Shown: one piece after another, positions 18,469-26,447 of the stretch
How the letters are laid out: each line of letters begins with the position of its first letter
Position numbering within the stretch: position 1 is the first letter of the stretch
Assembly (NCBI RefSeq): GCF_001955535.1
Contig: NZ_MPVN01000010.1
Span: forward strand, 1 to 64,000
DNA: 64,000 nt
Reading direction: 5' to 3'
Origin: Paenibacillus sp. FSL H7-0326
GTDB taxonomy: Bacteria; Bacillota; Bacilli; Paenibacillales; Paenibacillaceae
Position numbers and translations under genes: made by a program
The notes under the pieces: model-generated
Seen by the model: the letters and a program-made list of their open reading frames with translations, nothing else
Database searches by the model: none
Told to the model about the DNA's origin: nothing

Positions 18469-19428
18469 ATGTCTCACTATAGATCGGTTATTATTGGAAC
18501 AGGACCCGCAGGTCTGACTTCAGCCATATACTTGGCTCGAGCGAATATGAATCCACTTGTGATCGAGGGACTTGAGCCGGGTGGACAATTGACGACCACA
18601 ACTGAGGTGGAGAACTTCCCGGGCTTTCCTGAAGGTATTCTAGGTCCTGAGCTGATGGACAACATGCGCAAGCAGGCTGAACGCTTTGGGGCGGAATTCA
18701 AGAGCGGTTGGGTGGATGACATCGACTTGTCTGTGAAGCCGTTCCGCATTAAAGTGGAGGGTCGGGAGGTAATAACCGCTGATGCCGTTATCATCTCGAC
18801 TGGAGCTTCTGCCAAATATCTGGGTATTCCAGGAGAAAAGGAAAACGTAGGCCGCGGTGTCAGCACCTGTGCGACTTGTGACGGTTTCTTCTTCCGGGGC
18901 AAGAAAATTGTCGTCATTGGCGGAGGAGATTCAGCGATGGAGGAAGCGAATTTCTTGACTCGCTTTGCCTCCAGTGTAACCGTTGTACACCGTCGGGAGG
19001 AGCTGCGTGCTTCTAAGATTATGCAGGACCGTGCACGTGGGAATGAAAAAGTGGAGTGGGCTCTTAACCGCACACCGCTTGAGGTCGTAGTGGAGGAGTC
19101 AGGGGTCAAAGGTCTCAAGGTTAAGAACAACGAAACGGGCGAAGAAGAGCTGATTGAAGCTTCCGGTGTATTTGTCGCGATTGGACACCGTCCGAATACA
19201 GAGTTCCTGAAAGAACAGATTACGCTCGATGCCGGCGGTTACATTGCGGTTCATCCAGGAACAACGGAAACAAACATTCCAGGTGTGTTTGCTTGCGGTG
19301 ACGTACAGGATACGAAGTATCGCCAAGCGATTACAGCGGCAGGGTCCGGCTGTATGGCGGCTATGGACTGTGAGAAGTATTTGGAAGGCAGCATGACACA
19401 TGACTGGAGCGAGACACTCAATCCTTAA
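18469..19428 (+). CDS. trxB: Thioredoxin reductase
   Basis: A 319-residue low-molecular-weight flavoenzyme that passes electrons from NADPH to thioredoxin. It has the FAD motif GTGPAGLTSAIYLARA near residue 10, the redox pair CATC (Cys134 and Cys137), the NADPH motif GGGDSAMEEA and the closing FACGDVQDTKYRQA. GGGAGGT precedes the ATG. A strong terminator ends the pair. Confidence 0.96.
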   Translation: MSHYRSVIIGTGPAGLTSAIYLARANMNPLVIEGLEPGGQLTTTTEVENFPGFPEGILGPELMDNMRKQAERFGAEFKSGWVDDIDLSVKPFRIKVEGREVITADAVIISTGASAKYLGIPGEKENVGRGVSTCATCDGFFFRGKKIVVIGGGDSAMEEANFLTRFASSVTVVHRREELRASKIMQDRARGNEKVEWALNRTPLEVVVEESGVKGLKVKNNETGEEELIEASGVFVAIGHRPNTEFLKEQITLDAGGYIAVHPGTTETNIPGVFACGDVQDTKYRQAITAAGSGCMAAMDCEKYLEGSMTHDWSETLNP

Positions 19429-19450
19429 ATGAATATAAGATTCACCTGAC

Positions 19451-19487
19451 CAGCCGGGCACGATTGTATTGTGCCCGGCTGATTTTA
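19451..19487 (+). terminator. Terminator after trxB
   Basis: An 11-bp perfect stem, CAGCCGGGCAC with GTGCCCGGCTG around nine bases, followed by ATTTTAT. Confidence 0.88.
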
Positions 19488-19581
19488 TGGGCGTCTGTAC
19501 TCGCTGAAATTCTGCGGAGAGCATTCAAGAATTTTTTGTTACAGGTCGCTTTTTACAAGGTGTTTTAGCACTTTCTTCGTC

Positions 19582-19610
19582 TTGACCGACTTTGTTCCTT
19601 CAATTATAGT
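19582..19610 (+). promoter_or_regulatory. Promoter of the glk-rapZ region
   Basis: TTGACC (19582-19587), a 17-base spacer and TATAGT (19605-19610) form a good sigma-A promoter about 50 bases before glk. Confidence 0.75.
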
Positions 19611-19658
19611 GATAACGTAAGAATAAATATTACAGATGATAAAGGTGGCTTGCTAGCA

Positions 19659-20609
19659 ATGTCTGAAAATATCTACGTTGGAGTGGATTTGGGCGGAACC
19701 GCAATCAAAGTCGGAATCTGCGATGAGCAAGGAAAACTTCTACATACCTATGAAGGACCTACAGAAGTGGATAAAGGTGTAGATACTGTTATTGACAACA
19801 TCGAGAAGTACGTCCGTCATATCGTAGAGGCGTCACCATACAGTTGGGACCAGCTTGCAGGAGTTGGTGCAGGAGTTGCCGGATTCACTAATGTGCGCGA
19901 AGGAATTATTATTCTGGCACCTAACGTAGGATTTCGAGATGTTCCGATTCGTTCCATTCTCGAAGAAAGACTTGGCAAGCCTGTCAAAATAGATAATGAT
20001 GCGAATGTAGCAGCACTTGGTGAGGCATGGGCTGGTGCAGGAGCTGGTGTTGACAATTGTGTGTGCTATACGCTTGGAACAGGCGTTGGCGGCGGAATTA
20101 TTATTAATGGCAAGATCTATCAAGGCTTCTCGGGTATGGCTGGAGAGCTCGGTCATGTCAGCGTTGTCCCGGATCTTGAGGCGATTAAGTGCGGCTGTGG
20201 CAAGATGGGCTGTCTGGAAACCGTCTCATCCGCAACCGGTATTATTCGTATGGCGAAGGACGCTGTAGAACGTGGAGATCACACGAGCCTCAGCACTGTG
20301 CCATCGATTATGGCGAAGGATGTGTTCGATGCAGCAAAAGCAGGAGATGAGGTAGCCCTTCGTATTGTGCGTCGTGCAGCCTTCTATCTCGGTAAATCAC
20401 TGGCTGCAGTAGCAGCTGTGCTGAACCCGCAGGCTTATATCATCGGCGGGGGCGTATCGAAGGCAGGAGAATTTCTGTTCGATGAAGTGCGCAGCGTGTT
20501 CGCGAGCTACACCCCTGAACCACTGCAAGAAGGGGTATCTATTGTACCCGCTACGCTTGGCAATGATGCAGGAATCGTCGGAGCCGCTGGACTGTTAATT
20601 CGATCTTAA
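19659..20609 (+). CDS. glk: ROK-family glucokinase
   Basis: A 316-residue sugar kinase that phosphorylates glucose in the cytoplasm. It shows the phosphate motif VGVDLGGTAIKVG, the catalytic KIDNDANVAALGEAW, and the ROK zinc site GELGHVSV ... CGCGKMGCLE. I choose the ATG at 19659, ten bases behind AAAGGTGG; a TTG at 19650 is too near that site. Downstream lies rapZ with no terminator between. The enzyme could also phosphorylate other hexoses, which matters because the amino-sugar island has no kinase. Confidence 0.93.
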   Translation: MSENIYVGVDLGGTAIKVGICDEQGKLLHTYEGPTEVDKGVDTVIDNIEKYVRHIVEASPYSWDQLAGVGAGVAGFTNVREGIIILAPNVGFRDVPIRSILEERLGKPVKIDNDANVAALGEAWAGAGAGVDNCVCYTLGTGVGGGIIINGKIYQGFSGMAGELGHVSVVPDLEAIKCGCGKMGCLETVSSATGIIRMAKDAVERGDHTSLSTVPSIMAKDVFDAAKAGDEVALRIVRRAAFYLGKSLAAVAAVLNPQAYIIGGGVSKAGEFLFDEVRSVFASYTPEPLQEGVSIVPATLGNDAGIVGAAGLLIRS

Positions 20610-20660
20610 ATTATACAAGAAATTATACGGGACGAACTGAAATTGATAGGGGGGATATTC

Positions 20661-21560
20661 ATGTCAGAAGGTGAAAAATCACCAGCAGGAGGAGCAACCC
20701 TTATTATCATTACAGGGATGTCAGGAGCAGGGAAGACGATTGCAGTGCAAAGTCTTGAAGATCTGGGCTTCTTCTGTGTCGATAACCTGCCACCGGTTCT
20801 CATTCCTAAGTTTGCGGAGCTCATTGTACAGTCTAACGGGAAGATCTCGAAAGTGGCGCTCGTCATCGATTTGCGGGGACGTGAATTTTTTACGGCATTG
20901 TCGGAATCTTTAAACTACATCAAGGATCACTTCACCATCCATTGTGAAATCATGTTCCTGGATGCCCAGGATGGCGTATTGGTACAGCGTTATAAGGAGA
21001 GCAGACGCCGTCATCCACTTGCACCGGATGGTATGCCGCTCGATGGGATAAGACTGGAGCGCAAGATGCTGGAGGAGCTCAAAAATTCAGCCACACAGGT
21101 CATCGATACGAGTAATATGAAGCCTGCACAGCTGAAGGAGCGCATCATCTCCCGCTTCTCACATCTCGAGGCGAATATGCTGTCGGTCAATGTAACGTCG
21201 TTCGGATTCAAATACGGTATTCCCATTGATGCTGATCTTGTATTTGATGTACGGTTTTTGCCGAACCCTCATTACGTGGAGCATCTGCGTCCAAACACGG
21301 GACAGAACAGTGATGTCTATGAATATGTAATGAAATGGCCGGAGACACAGTCCTTCTTGACGAAGCTCCTGGATATGCTGCATTTTCTTATTCCGCAGTA
21401 CCGGAAGGAAGGGAAGAGCCAAGTCATCATTGGGATTGGCTGCACTGGCGGCAAGCACCGCTCGGTTGCCATATCAGAATATCTGGGCAAGATGCTTGGA
21501 GCCAGTGAGACGGAATCTGTATCTGTAACGCATCGGGATGCGGATCGAGACCGTCATTAA
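20661..21560 (+). CDS. rapZ: RNase adapter RapZ / YvcJ nucleotide-binding protein
   Basis: A protein of about 299 residues with P-loop GMSGAGKT near residue 17, the FFCVDNLPP segment, RRRHPL, and the C-terminal IGIGCTGGKHRSVAISE. In B. subtilis the orthologue is YvcJ, a GTPase/ATPase connected to competence and peptidoglycan regulation; in E. coli RapZ controls GlmS. GGGGGGA precedes the ATG at 20661. It opens the conserved rapZ-yvcK-whiA-HPr group. A 318-base gap with a direct repeat separates it from yvcK, which is unusual since the two genes commonly abut. Confidence 0.93.
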   Translation: MSEGEKSPAGGATLIIITGMSGAGKTIAVQSLEDLGFFCVDNLPPVLIPKFAELIVQSNGKISKVALVIDLRGREFFTALSESLNYIKDHFTIHCEIMFLDAQDGVLVQRYKESRRRHPLAPDGMPLDGIRLERKMLEELKNSATQVIDTSNMKPAQLKERIISRFSHLEANMLSVNVTSFGFKYGIPIDADLVFDVRFLPNPHYVEHLRPNTGQNSDVYEYVMKWPETQSFLTKLLDMLHFLIPQYRKEGKSQVIIGIGCTGGKHRSVAISEYLGKMLGASETESVSVTHRDADRDRH

Positions 21561-21752
21561 TGGTCCGAATCAAGAGATTTAGTATAGAAAAGTTGCAGTT
21601 AGGCATCATTTATCGTAAAGGCAGAGCATGACCAATCTAGAGGATGACTGTATAAAATTTGTGGTGAGCATACCGCATGAAAGTTCATCCTAATAATAGC
21701 CATTGCGGAGGTTATAGCATATGCTGTATAATCCGCTCTTGTCAGAATCAGT

Positions 21753-21835
21753 TTCATAAAGCTGTTAGGTATGGAATGAATTCGCCTAGACGAATCCATT
21801 CATAAAGCTGATAGGTATGAAATGAATTCGCCTAG
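21753..21835 (+). repeat. Two 37-base direct repeats between rapZ and yvcK
   Basis: Copies at 21753-21789 and 21799-21835 share the start TTCATAAAGCTG and the end AATGAATTCGCCTAG, with two differences in between. The period is 46 bases. The surrounding spacer (21561-21881) otherwise holds no gene I can support. Confidence 0.85.
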
Positions 21836-21881
21836 GTGATAAATAGCTTAACTTGAGCAACTTCTTATAGAAGGTGAAGTG

Positions 21882-22868
21882 ATGAAAGTGGCTGTTGAAC
21901 AAATGAAACGTCCGCATATCGTCGTAATGGGCGGGGGTACGGGGCTGTCTGTTATGCTGCGGGGGTTAAAGAATAAGCCGCTTGATATCACGGCAATCGT
22001 TACGGTAGCTGATGACGGGGGGAGCTCAGGCATATTGCGCGATGAGCTGCAGATGCCTCCTCCCGGCGATATCCGTAATGTACTCACAGCACTTGCTGAT
22101 GTGGAACCGCTGATGTCAGAATTGCTTAATTATCGTTTTAGTGGAAGTAATGGTTTGGCAGGACATAGTCTTGGCAATCTTATCTTGGCGGGTATGACCG
22201 ATATAACGGGCGACTTTGTAACGGCAGTCCGGGAGATCAGCCGCGTCTTTGCAGTACGTGGACAGGTGCTTCCCGCTGCGGGTGAGGCCGTCGTCTTACA
22301 CGCGGAAATGGAAGATGGCACAATCGTAACCGGTGAGTCACAGATCCCTGAGCATGGCGGCCGGATTAAACGAGTGTTTCTTGAGCCGGACCACGTGGAG
22401 CCGTTGCCAGAGGCTGTGGCTGCTATTGAACAAGCCGATGCCATTATTATAGGTCCGGGCAGTCTGTACACCAGTATTTTGCCGAATCTGCTCGTTCCCA
22501 AACTGGCAGAAGCTGTGGTTGCATCCCCGGCAGCAAAGATTTTTATTTGTAACGTGATGACCCAGCCTGGGGAAACCGACGGATATACGGTAAGTGACCA
22601 TCTCAAAGCTATTGATGCGCACATTGGGACGAGATTGTTTGACTACGTTATTGTAAATAATGGAGATATACCAGAACCGGTGCAGGAGATGTATGCGGAG
22701 CAAGGCGCTAAGCCTGTACAGATGGATCTGGAAGAAATTTTGAAGCTGTCTAACGAGTGTATTGCAGATCGGCTTGTCCTGTATAGGACCTATCTAAGAC
22801 ATGATGCGAATAAGCTCAGTCATCATATCTACACACTCGTTCAAAATTGGATGATTCGAAAGAGGTGA
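21882..22868 (+). CDS. yvcK: YvcK/GlmR-family protein (gluconeogenesis factor)
   Basis: A CofD-like protein of about 328 residues with VVMGGGTGLSVMLRGLK, TVADDGGSSGILRDE and PPPGDIRNVLTALAD. In B. subtilis YvcK (GlmR) binds UDP-GlcNAc, stimulates GlmS and is needed for growth on gluconeogenic carbon. AAGGTG lies before GTG 21879 and ATG 21882; the ATG is better spaced. The stop comes five bases before whiA starts, so the two are coupled. Confidence 0.94.
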   Translation: MKVAVEQMKRPHIVVMGGGTGLSVMLRGLKNKPLDITAIVTVADDGGSSGILRDELQMPPPGDIRNVLTALADVEPLMSELLNYRFSGSNGLAGHSLGNLILAGMTDITGDFVTAVREISRVFAVRGQVLPAAGEAVVLHAEMEDGTIVTGESQIPEHGGRIKRVFLEPDHVEPLPEAVAAIEQADAIIIGPGSLYTSILPNLLVPKLAEAVVASPAAKIFICNVMTQPGETDGYTVSDHLKAIDAHIGTRLFDYVIVNNGDIPEPVQEMYAEQGAKPVQMDLEEILKLSNECIADRLVLYRTYLRHDANKLSHHIYTLVQNWMIRKR

Positions 22869-22873
22869 GACCC

Positions 22874-23830
22874 TTGTCGTTTGCGGCACAGACCAAAAAA
22901 GAACTAACCATGATCGAAAGCGAGCCTTGCTGTGAAAAAGCGGAGCTGTCAGCACTCATCCGTATGCTTGGAGCGGTTCAGCTCTCGAACAAAAAGGTTA
23001 TTTTGGATGTTTCTACGGAGAATGCCGCGATAGCAAGGCGAATTTATTCTTTGCTCAAAAAACACTTTCAAGTGCACACCGAGTTGTTAGTTCGTAAGAA
23101 AATGCGGCTCAAAAAGAATAATGTATATATCGTCCGAATTCCGGCAAGAGTTCAGGAAATTTTGAAGGAGCTTCATATCGTTTCGGAAGGATTTCTGTTC
23201 ACACCAGGTATAGAAAAAGCGGTTATCCGCAAAAATTGCTGTAAGCGGGCTTACCTGCGGGGGGCGTTCATGGCTGGTGGATCGGTGAACAATCCAGAAG
23301 GATCTTCCTATCATCTTGAGATTGCATCCATGTATGAAGAGCATTGCCAGGCCTTAGTTGATCTTGCAAATGAGTTTAATCTGAATGCACGCTGTATCGA
23401 AAGAAAAAAGGGCTTTATTTTTTACATCAAAGAAGGCGAGAAAATCATTGAAATGCTGAGCATTATCGGTGCACATCAGGCATTGTTCAAATTTGAGGAC
23501 GTTCGAATTATGCGGGACATGCGAAATTCGGTGAACCGGATCGTGAACTGTGAGACGGCCAATTTGAATAAGACGATTGGTGCAGCTGTCCGCCAGATTG
23601 AGAACATCAAATTCCTGGATAAGGAAGTGGGACTGGATACCCTGCCTGATAAGCTTCGTGAAGTCGCTGAAGTAAGACTTGCCCATCCCGATATTAATTT
23701 GAAGGAAGTTGGGGAATTACTAAAAGGGACAGTAAGCAAATCGGGTGTGAATCATCGTCTGCGCAAAATTGATGAAATGGCTGAAAAAATTAGAACAGAG
23801 AAGGGTTTATTTACGAACTCAAACTTGTAG
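22874..23830 (+). CDS. whiA: DNA-binding protein WhiA
   Basis: A protein of about 318 residues with the degenerate LAGLIDADG homing-endonuclease fold (KRAYLRGAFMAGGSVNNP) and a C-terminal helix-turn-helix (LAHPDINLKEVGELL ... VSKSGVNHRLRKI). It is linked to cell division and chromosome segregation in Bacillus. The start is a TTG at 22874, giving MSFAAQTKKELT, which matches the family N-terminus; AGAGGTGAG ends four bases before it. Confidence 0.94.
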   Translation: MSFAAQTKKELTMIESEPCCEKAELSALIRMLGAVQLSNKKVILDVSTENAAIARRIYSLLKKHFQVHTELLVRKKMRLKKNNVYIVRIPARVQEILKELHIVSEGFLFTPGIEKAVIRKNCCKRAYLRGAFMAGGSVNNPEGSSYHLEIASMYEEHCQALVDLANEFNLNARCIERKKGFIFYIKEGEKIIEMLSIIGAHQALFKFEDVRIMRDMRNSVNRIVNCETANLNKTIGAAVRQIENIKFLDKEVGLDTLPDKLREVAEVRLAHPDINLKEVGELLKGTVSKSGVNHRLRKIDEMAEKIRTEKGLFTNSNL

Positions 23831-23862
23831 ACAATAACTCTTTTTTTTTCTAGTTTCATTCA

Positions 23863-23879
23863 TGCTATAATGGTATAAT
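23863..23879 (+). promoter_or_regulatory. Overlapping extended -10 boxes before the HPr-like gene
   Basis: Two extended -10 elements overlap: TGCTATAAT (23863-23871) and TGGTATAAT (23871-23879). No good -35 is seen. They lie about 60 bases before the HPr-like gene and allow its expression apart from whiA. Confidence 0.55.
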
Positions 23880-23936
23880 GTTTATAATTATGAAGTATTG
23901 ATTGTTGTATAGATTTTGAAGAGGGGGTAAGTTTCC

Positions 23937-24206
23937 ATGACAAAGCACCCGGTAGTAGTCCGTTTGAAGACGGGTCTTCATGCCAGACCAGCCGCACTAT
24001 TCGTACAAGAAGCGAATAAGTATTCGTCTGAGATTTTTGTGGAAAAAGATGATAAAAAAGTAAATGCAAAGAGTATCATGGGAATTATGAGCCTTGCAAT
24101 CAGCACAGGAACTGAAGTCGTCATTAGTGCAGAAGGTGCGGATTCAGAACAGGCTGTAAACGCTTTAGTAAGTCTCGTAAGCAAAGAAGAACTGGAGAAC
24201 CAATAA
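23937..24206 (+). CDS. HPr-family phosphocarrier at the crh locus, with His15
   Basis: An 89-residue HPr fold. Both regulatory residues are present: His15 in TGLHARPAA, the PTS phosphorylation site, and Ser46 in NAKSIMG, the HPrK target. Position in the rapZ-yvcK-whiA group and residues such as VVVRLKTGL and AALFVQEAN match Crh, which in B. subtilis has Gln at position 15 and only regulates. This protein could therefore act in both phosphotransfer and CcpA signalling. I leave the symbol open between crh and ptsH. GAGGGGG precedes the ATG. Confidence 0.88.
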   Translation: MTKHPVVVRLKTGLHARPAALFVQEANKYSSEIFVEKDDKKVNAKSIMGIMSLAISTGTEVVISAEGADSEQAVNALVSLVSKEELENQ

Positions 24207-24243
24207 TTCCACCATCTTTTTTGTAACGCCTAAATACAGAGAG

Positions 24244-24327
24244 AGCCTCGAGAAATTGCAGGTGTCATTAAGCTGGATTTGATCTTAATGACACCTGCGA
24301 GAAATCGGGGCTTTTTCGTTTTTTTGG
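24244..24327 (+). terminator. Two-tier long hairpin terminator
   Basis: An inner perfect 15-bp stem (24258-24272 with 24284-24298) sits on an outer 8-bp stem (AGCCTCGA 24244-24251 with TCGGGGCT 24305-24312, two G-U pairs). T5 and T7 runs follow. At about 69 bases it is far longer than the other terminators in the window. Confidence 0.85.
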
Positions 24328-24411
24328 ACATGCTTGTAGATATTGAAACCTTTTTCAAGAATGCTGCGTCCAATGGTATAGATTGCAAATTCAAGGAGGT
24401 TAGATGAAGTG

Positions 24412-25167
24412 ATGAACAAGAAATGGATGAAACCTTTTGCTGCCGCAGCCCTTGCTGGCGCACTACTGGTTGGAGGATGGAGCTGGTCTGCAGGCGGAAC
24501 AGCGCTGGCACAGGAGGCAGCAGCAACACAGAACTTCGTATCGGTTACAGGAAAAGGTGAAATCGCGGTTAAACCGGATATCGCTTATCTGTCTATTGGT
24601 GCATCATCGGAAGCGGATACTGCCGCTGCGGCACAAAAAGCGAATGCAGCCAAAATTCAAAAGATCACTACACTCTTGAAAAATACCTGGAAAGTGGACA
24701 GCAAGGATATTCAGACGAATCAATTCTACGTACAGCCCAATTATACTTACAGCGAGAAAGACGGACAGAAAATTAAAGGCTACACCGCTTATCACACACT
24801 TAAAGTGTCTTATCGTAACTTAGAGAAAGTCGGTGAGCTGCTGGATGCTGCGACCAATGCAGGGGCTAACCAGATCGATAATGTTGTGTTCTCCATCGAA
24901 GATACAGAAGCGTTTGAAACACAAGTGATAGACAAGGCGATGGCGAATGCGAAGCTTAAAGCGGGAGCGATCGCAAATGCCGCACAGCGTCAGCTGGGTA
25001 TCGTTCTTAGTGTCAGCCAGGGAAGTATTGATGAACCGGTAGCTTATTACAAGGAATCCATGGAACTGCAGTCTGCTGCTTCGAGTCAAGACAGCGCCAA
25101 TACAGCAATTGAGAGCGGAGAGATCAAGCTGTCTACACAGCTGACGGTTCGGTATGAGCTGAAGTAA
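24412..25167 (+). CDS. Secreted SIMPL-domain protein (DUF541, YggE-like)
   Basis: A protein of about 251 residues with a signal peptide (basic MNKKWMK, hydrophobic core, ALAQEA cleavage region near residue 35). The body is a SIMPL domain: VTGKGEIAVKPDIAYLSIG at the start, the conserved YTYSEKDGQKIKGYTAYHTL middle and LTVRYEL at the end. The biochemical role of this family is unknown; E. coli YggE has been connected with oxidative stress. AAGGAGGT is 11 bases before ATG 24412. A shared terminator separates it from convergent clpP. Confidence 0.87.
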   Translation: MNKKWMKPFAAAALAGALLVGGWSWSAGGTALAQEAAATQNFVSVTGKGEIAVKPDIAYLSIGASSEADTAAAAQKANAAKIQKITTLLKNTWKVDSKDIQTNQFYVQPNYTYSEKDGQKIKGYTAYHTLKVSYRNLEKVGELLDAATNAGANQIDNVVFSIEDTEAFETQVIDKAMANAKLKAGAIANAAQRQLGIVLSVSQGSIDEPVAYYKESMELQSAASSQDSANTAIESGEIKLSTQLTVRYELK

Positions 25168-25201
25168 AATTTTTTACCCCATGGAATTTAGAAAAATAAA
25201 A

Positions 25202-25234
25202 AATCCTCGGTCCTGAATTTCAGGATCGAGGATT
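25202..25234. terminator. Bidirectional terminator between the SIMPL gene and clpP
   Basis: AATCCTCGGTCCTGA pairs with TCAGGATCGAGGATT, with A-rich sequence on the left and T-rich on the right. It therefore serves both convergent genes. Confidence 0.88.
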
Positions 25235-25245
25235 TTTGTTATGTC

Positions 25246-25845
25246 TTACAGACCTTGTTCAGGTGTGGAAGACTCCAGAACTTGGTCAACCAAACCGTAT
25301 GCCTTCGCTTCTTCAGCGGACATGAAGTTATCGCGGTCTGTGTCACGCTCAATGCGCTCCAGCGGCTGTCCTGTACGTTCAGCCAGAATGTGGTTCAGCT
25401 TATCACGCATTTTGAGAATACGGCGTGCGCGAATTTCAATATCAGAGGCTTGACCTTGTGCTCCACCAAGCGGCTGATGGATCATGACTTCACTGTTAGG
25501 GAGAGCAAAACGCTTGCCCTTCGCACCTGCGTTAAGCAGGAAAGCACCCATCGAAGCAGCCATACCCATACAGATTGTGGAGACATCGGGCTTAATAAAT
25601 TGCATCGTATCATATATCGCCATACCCGCAGTGATGGAACCGCCTGGGCTGTTAATGTATAAATGAATATCTTTCTCTGGATCTTCCGCAGCTAGGAACA
25701 GCATTTGAGCAATGATGGAATTAGCGACGACATCGTTGACATCACTGCCAAGGAAAATAATGCGATCTTTCAGCAGTCTGGAATAAATGTCATAAGCGCG
25801 TTCACCGCGATTGCTTTGTTCTACGACCATAGGAATATAACTCAT
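25246..25845 (-). CDS. clpP: ATP-dependent Clp protease proteolytic subunit
   Basis: A 199-residue serine peptidase that forms the tetradecameric ClpP barrel and works with Clp ATPases. The catalytic triad is Ser98 (GMAASMG), His123 (MIHQPLGG) and Asp172 (DTDRDNF). GAGG lies before the ATG on the minus strand. The promoter carries a perfect-spacing CtsR operator, so it belongs to the CtsR heat-shock regulon. It is monocistronic here. Confidence 0.97.
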   Translation of the reverse strand: MSYIPMVVEQSNRGERAYDIYSRLLKDRIIFLGSDVNDVVANSIIAQMLFLAAEDPEKDIHLYINSPGGSITAGMAIYDTMQFIKPDVSTICMGMAASMGAFLLNAGAKGKRFALPNSEVMIHQPLGGAQGQASDIEIRARRILKMRDKLNHILAERTGQPLERIERDTDRDNFMSAEEAKAYGLVDQVLESSTPEQGL

Positions 25846-25941
25846 GCGAAAAACCTCCTCAAAAAAATTTAGAGTTTAAGTTCACGAGACACGAGAACAG
25901 GAACTACATCTACATATACTCACTGTTTCCGTATTAACCAC

Positions 25942-25970
25942 ATCATAAACAATTTCAAACAAAAAGTCAA
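25942..25970 (-). promoter_or_regulatory. clpP promoter
   Basis: On the minus strand TTGACT (complement of 25965-25970), a 17-base spacer and TATGAT (complement of 25942-25947) make a good sigma-A promoter. Its -35 box lies within the CtsR site. Confidence 0.8.
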
Positions 25971-25981
25971 AGAAAGTCAAA
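25965..25981. promoter_or_regulatory. CtsR operator of clpP
   Basis: AGTCAAAGAAAGTCAAA is an exact match to the CtsR heptad repeat (RGTCAAA, three bases of form NAN, RGTCAAA). Overlap with the -35 box explains repression. Confidence 0.9.
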
Positions 25982-26049
25982 CTATTTTGATAAAAAAAGA
26001 AACCTGCTCGGTTTCATCGGTTAATTGTATATGGAACCATTAATAATAA

Positions 26050-26124
26050 TGGCGCGCCCGCGAGGAATCGAACCTCGATCTCAGGCTCCGGAGGCCTACG
26101 TCATATCCGTTGGACCACGGGCGC
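26050..26124 (-). tRNA. tRNA-Arg (CCG anticodon)
   Basis: On the minus strand the acceptor GCGCCCG pairs with CGGGCGC. The anticodon stem TAGGC/GCCTG encloses CTCCGGA (CCG). Discriminator G and CCA are encoded. It is a lone tRNA gene between clpP and cggR. Confidence 0.95.
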
Positions 26125-26343
26125 ATATTGTAACTGTCCGTGACAGCAATATTGATTATATCCGAATGTAAAAAAATTTGCAAGAGAGTCTCTTGATCGA
26201 GTTTGATGTGAGCCATATATGTACAACCTATAGATGAAGGGAATAAATGAAGGCTGAGAGAATGAATGTATAGCTTTTGAATTGTGATATTTTACACAAG
26301 CGAATAAAGGGAAAAGGCTTTGTAAAATATACTTTTGGACCCC

Positions 26344-26372
26344 TTGCATCACACGTCAGATTTCGTTAAAAT
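26344..26372 (+). promoter_or_regulatory. Promoter of the cggR glycolytic operon
   Basis: TTGCAT (26344-26349), a 17-base spacer and TAAAAT (26367-26372). The CggR operator begins six bases downstream, where a bound repressor would block elongation. Confidence 0.75.
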
Positions 26373-26377
26373 AAACG

Positions 26378-26413
26378 TGGGACTTAAAAAGTTAACCCGG
26401 GACATTTTTAGTC
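26378..26413 (+). promoter_or_regulatory. CggR operator
   Basis: The B. subtilis operator has the form CGGGAC-N6-TGTC-N4-CGGGAC-N6-TGTC. This site reads TGGGAC-N6-AGTT-N4-CGGGAC-N6-AGTC with identical spacing. It lies just upstream of the cggR coding region. Confidence 0.85.
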
Positions 26414-26447
26414 CACCTCAGAGACCGGAATGAAGGAGCTTGCGGAA

